From: Mycolicibacterium fortuitum subsp. fortuitum
Lineage (GTDB): Bacteria; Actinomycetota; Actinomycetes; Mycobacteriales; Mycobacteriaceae
Direction of reading: 5' to 3'
Assembly: GCF_022179545.1 (NCBI RefSeq)
Contig: NZ_AP025518.1
Coordinates: 930,001 to 994,000, forward strand
DNA length: 64,000 bases
Shown: positions 8,089 through 18,138 of the stretch, piece by piece
Layout: every line of letters begins with the position of its first letter
Numbering within the stretch: position 1 is the first letter of the stretch
Program-made: the position numbers and the translations under genes
The notes under the pieces: model-generated
What the model saw: the letters and a program-made list of their open reading frames with translations, nothing else
Told to the model about the DNA's origin: nothing
Database searches by the model: none

Positions 8089-9336
8089 ATGGCGCGCATC
8101 TCGCCCCGGTCGGTCGACAGTGGTGCCAATGGTGTGCGACGCCGTCCGAAAGACCGAAAGGCCCAGATAGCGCGGGCCTCGGCCGAGTCTTTCAGCGCAT
8201 TGGGATACCACGGTGTGAGCATGGAGGCCATCGCCTCGCGGGTCGGGATCTCTGCAGCCGCGTTGTACCGGCACTATTCGAGCAAGTATGAATTGTTTCG
8301 CGATGCCGTGCTCAACCTCAGTCAGCAACTTGTCGACGGCACCGCGTTCGCCGACGAGGCCGACGGTGACCCGCGGGAGCGGTTGCGCAGGCTCGTTGCC
8401 GCGCTGAGTGACACCGCGTTGGCCAACCGCGAATCCGGTGGATTGTACCGCTGGGAAGCGCGTTATCTGCGCGGTGACGATCAGAGCACGCTGGATGCGC
8501 AGGTGCGTACGGTGCACCGGCGGATTCACCGTCCGCTGATGGAATTGCGGCCCGAGCTCAGCTCGCGGGCCCGCTGGACGCTGTCCACCGCGGTGCTCGG
8601 CGTGATCGGCAGCGTCGTCGACCACCGGTCCAAGTTGCCCGCCGGGCAGATCCGCGCCCTGCTGGCCGACATCTGCGATGCCGTGCTGGCGGCCGAGCTG
8701 CCCGAAATCCCCGCTGCGACCGACCCGGCGGCGGTGCCGCCACCCGCCGTGAGCGCAACCAAATACGAAGCGCTGCTGACGGAATCGATGCGGCTGTTCA
8801 ATCAGAACGGTTATCGCGACACCACGATGGAGGACATCGCCGCCGCCGTCGGCATGCCGGCCTCGGGCATCTACCGGTACTTCTCCGGCAAGTCCGACAT
8901 CCTGGCCGCGGGGTTCCGCCGCGCCGCCGACCGGCTGTCGGCGGACATGGCCGAACTGCTCAGTGCCGCCGGGGATCCCGAGCAGGCCCTCGGCGCCCTC
9001 ATCGACGACTACGTGGCCCGCTCCTTCGACCACCCAGAACTTGACTACGTCTACTACACCGAACGCCTGAACATGACGCCCGCCGACCAGAAGATCCTGC
9101 GCGACCTGCAGCGGGCGGCCGTGGAATCGTGGGTCGAGGTGGTCATGCCGGTCCGTCCGAACTGGAGTGCCGGGCAGGCGCGCTTCGCCGTTCATGCGGC
9201 GATGGCGTTGGTGATCGACTTGGGCCGGCTCATGAATTATCAGAATTCAGAGCAGGCCCGAGCCGTCGTCGCTGTCATGGTCGATATGACGTTGCTGGGC
9301 CGTTACCGGTTGCGGACGGCGTTGCCGGCCAGGTAG
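8089..9336 (+). CDS. Regulator with two TetR units in one chain
   Basis: 415 residues, twice the usual TetR length. The first helix-turn-helix unit is at about residues 22-70 (GYHGVSMEAIASRVGISAAALYRHYSSKYELF); the second at about 225-275 (GYRDTTMEDIAAAVGMPASGIYRYFSGKSDIL). Each is followed by its own helical ligand-binding region, so one chain could act like a TetR dimer. Tandem TetR proteins are known in Actinobacteria, but targets are generally unknown. Divergent from the small membrane protein operon, its most likely target. Its 3' end overlaps the convergent DoxX-like gene by 34 bp. Confidence 0.8.
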   Translation: MARISPRSVDSGANGVRRRPKDRKAQIARASAESFSALGYHGVSMEAIASRVGISAAALYRHYSSKYELFRDAVLNLSQQLVDGTAFADEADGDPRERLRRLVAALSDTALANRESGGLYRWEARYLRGDDQSTLDAQVRTVHRRIHRPLMELRPELSSRARWTLSTAVLGVIGSVVDHRSKLPAGQIRALLADICDAVLAAELPEIPAATDPAAVPPPAVSATKYEALLTESMRLFNQNGYRDTTMEDIAAAVGMPASGIYRYFSGKSDILAAGFRRAADRLSADMAELLSAAGDPEQALGALIDDYVARSFDHPELDYVYYTERLNMTPADQKILRDLQRAAVESWVEVVMPVRPNWSAGQARFAVHAAMALVIDLGRLMNYQNSEQARAVVAVMVDMTLLGRYRLRTALPAR

Positions 9337-9572
9337 GCCACGTAGCCGAGCGTGCCGATGGTGGCCAGCTTGCGCGTCTTGGGCAGCAGGAGACCCAGCC
9401 CGATCGCCGTCTCGATGCCGCCGTTGGTGTAGATGTGCTTCTGCGTGTCCTTGGGGAACGCCGGCTTGGTGATCGACTCGAACAGCTGCGGCTTCACAAA
9501 ATGTGAGACGCCGGCGCCGGCCACGCTGAGGCCGACGAGCTTGACCAGCTTCGAGTTCTTGCCTTCTGCCAT
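9303..9572 (-). CDS. DoxX-like small membrane protein
   Basis: 89 residues from the ATG at 9572, which follows AGAGAGGATC; an upstream in-frame start would read through that site. Sequence features: KLVGLSVAGAGVSHFVKPQLFE, HIYTNGGIETAIGLGLL, TIGTLGYVAYLAGNAVRNR, giving about three membrane helices as in short DoxX-like proteins. These are often quinone-linked or redox-related, but the role here is unknown. Lies just upstream of the flavin monooxygenase on the opposite end of a close pair (16 bp) in the same direction, and its end overlaps the TetR gene tail-to-tail. Confidence 0.65.
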   Translation of the reverse strand: MAEGKNSKLVKLVGLSVAGAGVSHFVKPQLFESITKPAFPKDTQKHIYTNGGIETAIGLGLLLPKTRKLATIGTLGYVAYLAGNAVRNR

Positions 9573-9588
9573 GTGTGATCCTCTCTGA

Positions 9589-11073
9589 TCAGGCAAATGT
9601 GTAGTCGCTCAACGGGAATCGTGAAGCTTCCGCGACGGCCCGGCGGGTCGTCATCGGCCGGAGCAGCGTTGCCTCGCCGCTCGGATTGAAATAGTACGAC
9701 CGTGCCGATGCGCAGTTGCCGAGGGTGAACAACGAGTCACCCAGCAACTCCGTCATCCGGTCCAGGTAGCGGGCGTTGGCCTCTTCGGTGACCTCGAACG
9801 TCGTCGCCTCCCGACGCTTGAGTTCGTTGAACAACCGGTCCATCAGGTGCATCTGATACTCCATGGTGTTGAAGAAGTTCAGACCCAGGAACGCGTATGG
9901 GCTGGCCAGACTCAGGTAGTTCGGGAAGAACGGCATCGAGACACCCTGGTAGGCCTGGAACCGGGTTTCCCGCCACCACTTGCCGAGGTTGCGTCCGCCA
10001 CGCCCGATCACCTCGATGGCCGGAAAGTTGGCCTCCCACAAGTCGAATCCGGTCGCGAGCACCAGGGTATCGATGGCGGTCCGGGTGCCGTCGGCGTTGA
10101 CGATCGCTCCCGGCTCTATCCGCTCGATGCCATCGGCCTGCAGGTGCACGTGAGGTTTGGTGAAGGCGCGATAGTAGCCGTTGGAGAACGTCGGGCGTTT
10201 GCAGCCGAAGTCGTAGTCCGGGGTCAGCTTGCGGCGTAATTCGGGGTCGCGGATCGAAGCGAACCGGTGCAGCTTGGCCAGATCGGCCGCGGCGATGTTG
10301 AACCGACGGAAGTACCGGTGTTTGAGCACCGCGGTGTCGACCATGAACGCATAGATGCCGTCGGTGACGGCGCGCACCGCGCGCTGGGCCAGCGGTACCC
10401 GCGCGAACAGCGCTTTGACCGGTGCGGAGAACTTCAGGTCGATCTTGGGCACCACCCAGATCGGGGTGCGCTGGTAGACGGTCAGGTCCGCGGCCTTGCG
10501 GGCCAGCTCGGGGATGAGCTGAACCGCGGTGGCGCCGGTCCCGATGACCGCGATCCGCCGGCCGGTCGCGTCGTAGGCGTCGTCCCAGTCGGTGGTGTGA
10601 ATGACCTTCCCCGCGAAGTCGGTGATACCGGGGATGTCCGGCGTGTGCGGCTGGGACAAAAAGCCGGTGGCAGTGATCAGGAAGCGCGTATTCAGCGCGT
10701 CGCCACCGGACAGGTCGATGCGCCAGCGCGAGGACTCCTCATCCCAGCAGGCGCCGTCGACGGTCGTGTTGAACCGGATGTGGCGGCGCACGTCGTACTT
10801 GTCGGCGACGTCGTCGGCGTACTGCTTGATTTCGGCACCGGTGGAAAACAGCCGTGACCAGTTCGGATTCGGTTCGAAGAAGTACGAGTAGGTGGTGGTC
10901 GGCACGTCGACGGCCAGGCCGGGGTAGTGATTGACGTACCAGGTGCCGCCCAGATCATCCTCGCGGTCGAGGATCACGAAGTTCTCGATGCCCAACCTTT
11001 TGAGCTGGATGGCGGCGCCGATCCCGGCGAATCCCGCGCCGACGATGACTGCCTCGTATTCCCCCGGGCTCAT
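9589..11073 (-). CDS. Flavin-containing Baeyer-Villiger-type monooxygenase
   Basis: 494 residues. N-terminal FAD site GAGFAGIGAA (about 12-21) and DREDDLGGTW; Baeyer-Villiger fingerprint FAGKVIHTTDWDD (about 153-165); second dinucleotide site for NADPH GTGATAVQLIPEL (about 177-189); ATGFD near 345. Family members insert oxygen next to a carbonyl using NADPH; the M. tuberculosis relatives EthA and MymA are examples. Substrate unknown. The ATG at 11073 has a TACTGT -10 seven bases upstream, suggesting a leaderless transcript. Followed 16 bp later by the DoxX-like gene, probably in the same operon. Confidence 0.85.
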   Translation of the reverse strand: MSPGEYEAVIVGAGFAGIGAAIQLKRLGIENFVILDREDDLGGTWYVNHYPGLAVDVPTTTYSYFFEPNPNWSRLFSTGAEIKQYADDVADKYDVRRHIRFNTTVDGACWDEESSRWRIDLSGGDALNTRFLITATGFLSQPHTPDIPGITDFAGKVIHTTDWDDAYDATGRRIAVIGTGATAVQLIPELARKAADLTVYQRTPIWVVPKIDLKFSAPVKALFARVPLAQRAVRAVTDGIYAFMVDTAVLKHRYFRRFNIAAADLAKLHRFASIRDPELRRKLTPDYDFGCKRPTFSNGYYRAFTKPHVHLQADGIERIEPGAIVNADGTRTAIDTLVLATGFDLWEANFPAIEVIGRGGRNLGKWWRETRFQAYQGVSMPFFPNYLSLASPYAFLGLNFFNTMEYQMHLMDRLFNELKRREATTFEVTEEANARYLDRMTELLGDSLFTLGNCASARSYYFNPSGEATLLRPMTTRRAVAEASRFPLSDYTFA

Positions 11074-11080
11074 GCTGCAG

Positions 11081-11086
11081 ACAGTA
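11081..11086 (-). promoter_or_regulatory. Putative -10 element for the monooxygenase gene
   Basis: TACTGT read on the minus strand fits TANNNT and ends seven bases before the ATG at 11073, the spacing of leaderless mycobacterial genes. No -35 was identified. Confidence 0.4.
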
Positions 11087-11115
11087 CCGCAGGTACCGGG
11101 TACTTTGTCGAGGGG

Positions 11116-11415
11116 TCAGTTGTCTTCGATGCGCGTCGGCGGGTCGGCGAACGGGGTGTCCCACGGAGCGAAGTCGTGGCCGGGGCCCATCACGTCGCAG
11201 CGTTTGACCGGCACCAGGTGAGAGCTGAAGCCGCTGGGCACGTAGCCCCAGGTTCCCATGCACCGCTGCCAGGTGCCGTCGGGTTGCACAGGTCCGTCGC
11301 ACTTACTGATCACCGGGCCGCCGTACTGACAACCGGCGCCGGCCGGTGGCGCCGCCAAGACCAGGCCTCCTGTCACCAGCGCAGCGGCCAGGCCTCCGAC
11401 GATGTAGGGCTTCAT
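11116..11415 (-). CDS. Small secreted Cys-rich mycobacterial protein
   Basis: 99 residues from the ATG at 11415, preceded by CGGGAGAAC. Signal peptide YIVGGLAAALVTGGLVLAAPPAGA followed by a mature part GCQYGGPVISKCDGPVQPDGTW with four conserved Cys (CQYGG, KCDGP, QRCMG, KRCDV). The KCDGPVQPDGTWQRC block recurs in many small exported mycobacterial proteins of unknown role. It lies 26 bp after the DUF5996 gene in the same direction, so they may be co-transcribed. Confidence 0.75.
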   Translation of the reverse strand: MKPYIVGGLAAALVTGGLVLAAPPAGAGCQYGGPVISKCDGPVQPDGTWQRCMGTWGYVPSGFSSHLVPVKRCDVMGPGHDFAPWDTPFADPPTRIEDN

Positions 11416-11441
11416 GAAGTTCTCCCGTCTCGGTATGGCTG

Positions 11442-12365
11442 TCACCAGCGCTGCGGATCGCATTCCAGGGCCGCCCGGTCCCAGCCTGCGAGATCGGCTG
11501 CGGCCGCGTAGGTCGATTGCAGGAAGTTCATCAGGTCGCGGTCGGGCTCGGGGGACGTCCGCACCGCTTCGTACGGGAGCAGGAATTGCCTGAAATCCTT
11601 GCTGTAGAACGCGGCGTCGGGGCCGACGGGATAGTCGGCGAAGCCTTCCGGCTCAGGATAGGCATAGGCGTAGAACGCGCCCTCCTCACCGCCTCCCGGC
11701 CAGAAACCACAACTGCTCAACTCGTGTGAATACCCTTCGACCATCACCCAATCGGCGCAATTGGGTGCTCCGCCGGGGTGCTCCGGAGCGGGTCGGCCGG
11801 AGAACCTGGTGCACGCCATGTCGAATGAACCCCAGAAGAAGTGCACCGGGCTGACCTTGCCGATGTAATGCGAACGGAAGTCGTTTATCACCCGATGCGC
11901 CTGGATCAGCTGACGCCAGAACAGGTTGGCCGCCTCGGCGTCGTATGAGGCGTGTTGGTGATCTTGGGCAAACGGTATGGCGGGGTCGACCTCATTGGGG
12001 GTCGCCGAAATTCGCGTATCGATGCCCAGTTGTCTCAGAGCGGTGAAGGTCTCGTCGTAGAACTCGGCGACCGACTTAGAAGCCAGGGCGACGCTCCCGG
12101 ATCCGCCGTCGCTGGTGCGGATGGCGAGCACATGGTCGACGAAATCGAACTCCATGTCGAACAACCGGTTTCGGTACGGGATCGACGAAGTGGTCAGACC
12201 GCGTGGACTCACGTAGAAGGTCACCTGCCACCAATGGTTGACCAGGGGGGAATGCGTCAGGCGGATCTTTCCCACGATCTGTGTCCACATGTGCAGCGTG
12301 TCGCGCGTGGGCTCCCAATCCGCCACCCGCAATGCCGGCCAAGGGTTGTCGGTGGGAGTGCTCAT
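11442..12365 (-). CDS. DUF5996 family protein
   Basis: 307 residues, cytoplasmic, no signal peptide. Recognisable family features include NPWPALRVADWEPTRDTLHMWTQ, the NHWWQVTFYVSPRGLTT strand region, VHFFWGSFDMACTRFSGR and the Trp/Gly-rich FWPGGGEEGAFYAYAYPEP. The high content of Trp, His and acidic residues around HFFWGSFD suggests an enzyme, but no reaction is known for the family. Begins at an ATG with no strong ribosome site. The 112 bp upstream (12366-12477) hold no gene or obvious signal. Confidence 0.75.
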   Translation of the reverse strand: MSTPTDNPWPALRVADWEPTRDTLHMWTQIVGKIRLTHSPLVNHWWQVTFYVSPRGLTTSSIPYRNRLFDMEFDFVDHVLAIRTSDGGSGSVALASKSVAEFYDETFTALRQLGIDTRISATPNEVDPAIPFAQDHQHASYDAEAANLFWRQLIQAHRVINDFRSHYIGKVSPVHFFWGSFDMACTRFSGRPAPEHPGGAPNCADWVMVEGYSHELSSCGFWPGGGEEGAFYAYAYPEPEGFADYPVGPDAAFYSKDFRQFLLPYEAVRTSPEPDRDLMNFLQSTYAAAADLAGWDRAALECDPQRW

Positions 12366-12477
12366 GGGACAGGTGCCACCCTTCCGCCGCTGACGATTCG
12401 TCGATCTCCAACCTCGGTGACGCCAGCCTAGCTGCGCGTCATCGAGGATAGCCGCGGAATGATGGCACTGCGCCGGG

Positions 12478-12747
12478 TCAGAACACTTTGAGGATCACCT
12501 CTCCGGCCTCGGCGTCTTCCACACAGGGAGTGATCTCGATATCGAGAAACTCACCCCACTCGATCGCAGACTCGAACATCGCTTTGGGATCGTCGGACTC
12601 CGCGACCGCGAAACCCTGACCGTTCATGCCCCACCAACGCCCCAGGATCGTCACGCCTTCGGGTGGCTGGGCACCGGTCTTCTTGAACTTGTCGATGGCG
12701 CCGCGGTAATCCGCCTTCGTCTGCGTCCAGTGCAGGATGAATTTCAT
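12478..12747 (-). CDS. DUF3303 family protein
   Basis: 89 residues from the ATG at 12747, which follows a strong AAGGAGGAG. Compact alpha/beta protein (MKFILHWTQTKADYRGAIDKF, GVTILGRWWGMNGQGFAVAES, PCVEDAEAGEVILKVF), the dimeric ferredoxin-like fold expected for DUF3303. Function unknown. The start overlaps the stop of the P450 gene by ATGA, so the two are translationally coupled, which suggests an accessory role in the same reaction. Confidence 0.8.
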   Translation of the reverse strand: MKFILHWTQTKADYRGAIDKFKKTGAQPPEGVTILGRWWGMNGQGFAVAESDDPKAMFESAIEWGEFLDIEITPCVEDAEAGEVILKVF

Positions 12748-14123
12748 GGCGTTCTCCTCCTTGTGATCCGAGCCGGGATGGGCTCGGCGGCGATGACGGT
12801 GAAGGGTGTCTCCACCGGGAAGTCGTCGCGCAACGAGGTCACGGACACCTCGCGCACGATGGTCGCCAGCGCCAGGGTGGCTTCCAGCATGGCGAAGTGG
12901 TCGCCGACGCAGGACCGGGGACCGCCGCCGAAAGGCAGGTACTGCCAACGGGTTCGGCCGGCTGAACGTTCTGGGGTGAACCGGTCCGGATCGAAGGTCA
13001 GCGGATCGTCCCAGAGCAACGGATCACGATGCATCGCGTAGATGTCGACACTGGCCATCGAGCCGGCCTCGGCCCGATAGCCGTCGATCGTCAACTCTTC
13101 GTTGAGCTGACGGATGATTCCGGCTGCCGGAGGACACAGTCGTAGCGCTTCGTGCAATACCCGCACGGTGTAGTCGAGGTGGGGGACGTCCTCGGGGGTG
13201 AGCATGCGTTCACCGAGCCCGGCGACCTCGGAGAACACCCGGGCCTGGACCTCAGGGTGCCGGCCCAGCGTCCACAAGGAGTAACACAGGGTCGTCGACG
13301 TCGTGTCATGACCGGCGAGCATGAAAAGTACCAATTCGTGGCAGATTTCGTCTTCGGTCAGCTGCCGGCCGGTGTCCGGATCGCGGGCCTCCATGAGGGC
13401 TCGCACCAAAGGCGCGTCGCGATCCAGATCGCTGCGCGCCTCAGACAAGATCTCGGCGGCCAGCCGATGAAGCTGGGCATTGGCAGTCCGTGCCCGGCGC
13501 TGTCCTCTGGTGGGGAACCACTGCGGAAGATTGACCGGACGCACCGCGCGATCGGCGACCCATGAGAGCGCGGTGCGTAATGCCGGTCCAACCTCCTCTG
13601 CACGTACATCCAGATCCAGACCGAGGACCGAGCATCCCAAGGCGCGCAACGTCAAAACGCGGCATGCGTTGTCGAGATCGACGGTCTGACCATCCATCCA
13701 TCCGTCGGTCAGAGACTGCGCCGCGGCCGACATGTGCCCGGCATATCGAGGGACATGTTGCTTGGTGAACATGGGCTGCAGAGTGCGCCGGCGCGGCAGC
13801 CAGCGATCGTGTGGCAGGTCGAGCAGGTTGCCGCCCATCAGACGCTGCATCTGCACCATGGTGGTGACGCCGCCGCGGTCGACGATTCCGTCGCGCCGGC
13901 TGAGCAGATCGCGTGCCCCCTGCGGGGACGCGACCAACACGAGCGGAGGGATCAGCCACCGCGGACCCAGCACGGCCCGGGTCACCGGGCCGCCCGCGTC
14001 GTGTAGCCGCTGCTGGCCGGCGGCGAAATCCCGCAGCGACCTCAGCTTCTGCCGGTACGGCAGCGGGTTGGCAGGTGCCAGCGGAAGGGTGGCTGTTGCC
14101 GGAGCGGGCTGGATCTCGACCAT
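12744..14123 (-). CDS. Cytochrome P450
   Basis: 459 residues. Oxygen-binding I-helix AGHDTTS (about 269-275), K-helix EALR (ExxR, about 325-328), heme loop FGGGPRSCVG (about 402-411, Cys ligand). The length and the heme loop followed by DHFAMLEATLALA resemble the longer, membrane-substrate type of mycobacterial P450 (CYP132/CYP136-like), but the family number cannot be assigned by eye. No ferredoxin gene is adjacent. Followed by a coupled DUF3303 gene. The 46 bp downstream of the next gene and the start region show no clear promoter. Confidence 0.88.
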   Translation of the reverse strand: MVEIQPAPATATLPLAPANPLPYRQKLRSLRDFAAGQQRLHDAGGPVTRAVLGPRWLIPPLVLVASPQGARDLLSRRDGIVDRGGVTTMVQMQRLMGGNLLDLPHDRWLPRRRTLQPMFTKQHVPRYAGHMSAAAQSLTDGWMDGQTVDLDNACRVLTLRALGCSVLGLDLDVRAEEVGPALRTALSWVADRAVRPVNLPQWFPTRGQRRARTANAQLHRLAAEILSEARSDLDRDAPLVRALMEARDPDTGRQLTEDEICHELVLFMLAGHDTTSTTLCYSLWTLGRHPEVQARVFSEVAGLGERMLTPEDVPHLDYTVRVLHEALRLCPPAAGIIRQLNEELTIDGYRAEAGSMASVDIYAMHRDPLLWDDPLTFDPDRFTPERSAGRTRWQYLPFGGGPRSCVGDHFAMLEATLALATIVREVSVTSLRDDFPVETPFTVIAAEPIPARITRRRTP

Positions 14124-14169
14124 GTGCCGAGTCTCTGCCCGCCCCGTCCTCGGCGAATAGAGTAGTGCG

Positions 14170-14733
14170 TTACCCGAGTTTCCCGGTGCGGGGGTTTTTG
14201 CTGGTAGCGATGCATGTCACGCTGCGGTCACCGCGTTGCCAGGAGTCCGCCGTCGGGTACAGGACGAACAGCTGGATCCCGGTTTCGCCATTCGCGTCGG
14301 GGGCGTACTGGGCCAGCGCAGGGCCGCATTGGTCGGCGTATTTCACCACGGCGGCGTCGCCCGGGAAGTCTCCGTCAGGCAACGGCAGCACCCTGAACAC
14401 CTCACCTTTGTGCGGCTGGTCGCAACTGACCGCCTTGACGTACAACACTCGGCTGCTGTCGGGTATCTCGGCCAGACAATCACCCGAGCGGACCTGACTG
14501 GCCTCGGTGGCGCCGCGGTCCCGGGCCAGATAGAACACCGCGCCGGCGGCGACCACCAGGGCGACCAGCACCACGACCGCCAAGAGCGCCCACTTGAGTG
14601 CCGGGGATTTTCTCGGTGCCGCCGAGAACTGCTCGGGGCCGGAGGAATACGGCTGCGGCGGGGGAGGCGGGTAACCATGGGGCGGCGGGCTCTGTGGGCC
14701 AGGGCGACCGCTCGGGCCGGGCGGGTAGCTCAT
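14170..14733 (-). CDS. Pro-rich single-pass membrane protein with septum-formation-like domain
   Basis: 187 residues. Residues 1-45 are a Pro/Gly/Tyr-rich cytoplasmic tail; one membrane helix follows (LKWALLAVVVLVALVVAAGAVFYLA), then an extracytoplasmic domain with paired Cys (SGDCLAEIP, VSCDQPHKGEVF, DQCGPAL, VTCIAT), the pattern of the actinobacterial septum-formation domain. Start ATG at 14733 overlaps the stop of the hydrolase gene (ATGA), so it is the last gene of the thiC-thiD-hydrolase operon. From memory this matches the position of M. tuberculosis Rv0420c. Confidence 0.75.
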   Translation of the reverse strand: MSYPPGPSGRPGPQSPPPHGYPPPPPQPYSSGPEQFSAAPRKSPALKWALLAVVVLVALVVAAGAVFYLARDRGATEASQVRSGDCLAEIPDSSRVLYVKAVSCDQPHKGEVFRVLPLPDGDFPGDAAVVKYADQCGPALAQYAPDANGETGIQLFVLYPTADSWQRGDRSVTCIATSKNPRTGKLG

Positions 14734-15356
14734 GGTTCGACGATATCGACTGCGCGGAGCGCGGCGTCCACCGCGAGGGCCGGCACATTGAGTGTCTTGG
14801 ACGCGAGGTCGTGGCGAGCCCCGTCGACGACGACGAGTTCGGTGGGTCCGGTCACCAGAGCGGCGGCGGCGGTGATTTCTTCGATGGTTCCGAACGGATC
14901 GGATGTGCCGTGGGTGAAGACGGTCGGAACGGTGATGGCGGGCAGATGCTCGGTGCGGGCGCGTTCCGGCTTGCCGGGTGGATGCAGCGGGTAGGAGAAC
15001 AGCGTCAGGACGTCCGGGCCCGCTCCGTCTGCCGTGACCATCGACGTCATCCGCCCGCCGTAGGAATGCCCGCCGGCGATGACGGGCCCGTCGGTCATCG
15101 ACCGAGCCAGCGTGATCGCCTCGGCGATGCCCTCCTGGTCGCCTGCTGCCGATCCCGACGGCGGCCCTTTCGGCCTGCGCCGGCGATAGGGCAGGTTGTA
15201 GCGGACGGCCAGCCATCCGCGGGAGGCCCATTCGTCGCAGAGCTTGACCAGCATCGCCGAGTCGCGGTTGCCACCTGCGCCGTGGGTGAGCACCACGACG
15301 CCGGTCGGGGTGGTCGCGGGTTCGTGGGCGACGCCCGCGATCTCCTCGAGATTCAC
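14730..15356 (-). CDS. Small alpha/beta hydrolase (dienelactone hydrolase / KANL3-Tex30 type)
   Basis: 208 residues, GTG start at 15356 overlapping the thiD stop (GTGA). Features: oxyanion region LTHGAGGNRDSAML, nucleophile elbow GGHSYGGRM (Ser about residue 102), acid region FTHGTSDPFG and catalytic His in DGARHDLASK. Reaction and substrate unknown. Ortholog position matches Rv0421c in M. tuberculosis as I recall it. Coupling to thiD at one end and to the Pro-rich membrane protein at the other shows operon membership, but nothing in the sequence ties it to thiamine synthesis. Confidence 0.82.
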   Translation of the reverse strand: MNLEEIAGVAHEPATTPTGVVVLTHGAGGNRDSAMLVKLCDEWASRGWLAVRYNLPYRRRRPKGPPSGSAAGDQEGIAEAITLARSMTDGPVIAGGHSYGGRMTSMVTADGAGPDVLTLFSYPLHPPGKPERARTEHLPAITVPTVFTHGTSDPFGTIEEITAAAALVTGPTELVVVDGARHDLASKTLNVPALAVDAALRAVDIVEP

Positions 15357-16186
15357 GACTGCAACCGGAACAGGGCGTTCACCGGCCCGTGGCCGTGGCC
15401 CAGCGCATAGTTGGCCCGGATGCATTCGGTCACCCACGCCTTGCCGAACTCCACGGCCTGGGGAACCGAGAACCCGTGTGCCAGCGCACAAGCCGTCGCC
15501 GCGGCGAGGGTGTCTCCGGCTCCGTGGTCGTTTCCGGTGTCGACTCGCGGCGCGGCGAACTCGTGGAACTCGGTGCCGTCGAACAGCAGATCCGGGCTGG
15601 CCGACGACGAGCGCAAATGCCCGCCCTTGACCAGAGCCCACCTCGGGCCCAACGCATGCAGCGCCCGCGCCGCGTCCCGCTGCGAGGCTTCGTCGACGAC
15701 CTCGATGTCGACGAGCAACCGAACTTCGTCGAGATTCGGGGTAACGAGAGTGGCCAGCGGGAACAGTTCCTTCCGCATTGCCTCGAGGGCACTGTGGTGC
15801 AGCAGCGGATCGCCGTGCATCGACGCACACACCGGGTCGACGACCAGTGGCACGCTTCCCAGTCCTTCGGCGCGCCAGGTCTCGGCGATCGTGGTGATGA
15901 TCTCCGAGCACGCCAGCATCCCGGTCTTGGCGGCCTGGATGCCGATGTCAGTGACGACCGCCCGTATCTGATCCGAAACTATGTCGAGCGGGATTTCGTG
16001 GAAACCCTTGACGCCGACCGAGTTCTGCACGGTCACCGCGGTGATCGCGACGCAGCCGTGCAAGCCGAGCATCGCGAAGGTGCGCATGTCGGCCTGGATC
16101 CCGGCACCACCGCCGGAATCGGATCCGGCGATGGTCAATACCCGCAGCGGCGTCTCTCCCGCGGCGGGCAAGGGCAGGAAGTTCAC
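15353..16186 (-). CDS. thiD: Hydroxymethylpyrimidine / phosphomethylpyrimidine kinase
   Basis: 277 residues, full length. Ribokinase-like fold: VLTIAGSDSGGGAGIQADMRTF at the N-terminus, VTVQNSVGV, KTGMLACSEII, VVDPVCASMHG, TPNLDEVRLL and the catalytic DTGNDHGAGDTLAAATA with the Asp base. It makes hydroxymethylpyrimidine pyrophosphate for thiamine synthesis. In the usual motif the base segment is GTGCTLSAA; here it is GAGDTLAAA, closer to other ribokinase members, but the rest is typical ThiD. Lies 7 bp after thiC under the same riboswitch and overlaps the next gene. Confidence 0.92.
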   Translation of the reverse strand: MNFLPLPAAGETPLRVLTIAGSDSGGGAGIQADMRTFAMLGLHGCVAITAVTVQNSVGVKGFHEIPLDIVSDQIRAVVTDIGIQAAKTGMLACSEIITTIAETWRAEGLGSVPLVVDPVCASMHGDPLLHHSALEAMRKELFPLATLVTPNLDEVRLLVDIEVVDEASQRDAARALHALGPRWALVKGGHLRSSSASPDLLFDGTEFHEFAAPRVDTGNDHGAGDTLAAATACALAHGFSVPQAVEFGKAWVTECIRANYALGHGHGPVNALFRLQS

Positions 16187-16193
16187 TTGGACC

Positions 16194-17912
<1,719 letters not shown>

Positions 17913-18066
17913 TTGCAGGGCCCAACCTAGCGCAGACGGATGTGGAGGGGTACCGGGAGCCGGTCAATTGCCAGGAAAACGTGTCTGACGGCGATGTGGT
18001 GAGCCGGGCGCTGTGACGAGCGTGCAGCTTTCTGCCGGGCTGCCGAGTTGGTTTCCCCTCTGGGAG

Positions 18067-18114
18067 TTGCCGCGGCTTGATTTGCATAGCTAATATATGT
18101 GTTTTGCACATATA
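18067..18114 (+). promoter_or_regulatory. Promoter and palindromic operator before the MFS gene
   Basis: TTGCCG (-35, 18067-18072), 18-bp spacer, TAATAT (-10, 18091-18096). Overlapping the -10 and running downstream is a perfect inverted repeat, TATATGTG (18094-18101) and CACATATA (18107-18114) with a 5-bp spacer. The AT-rich patch stands out in GC-rich surroundings. A dimeric repressor bound here would block the promoter; no regulator gene is adjacent. Confidence 0.6.
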
Positions 18115-18138
18115 GCCCTGATGAGATGCGAATACGAG

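Noticed and set aside
8047..9195. 382-codon minus-strand frame opposite the double TetR gene
   Set aside because: The plus strand encodes two clear TetR units; the minus frame is low-complexity Gly/Arg/Val.
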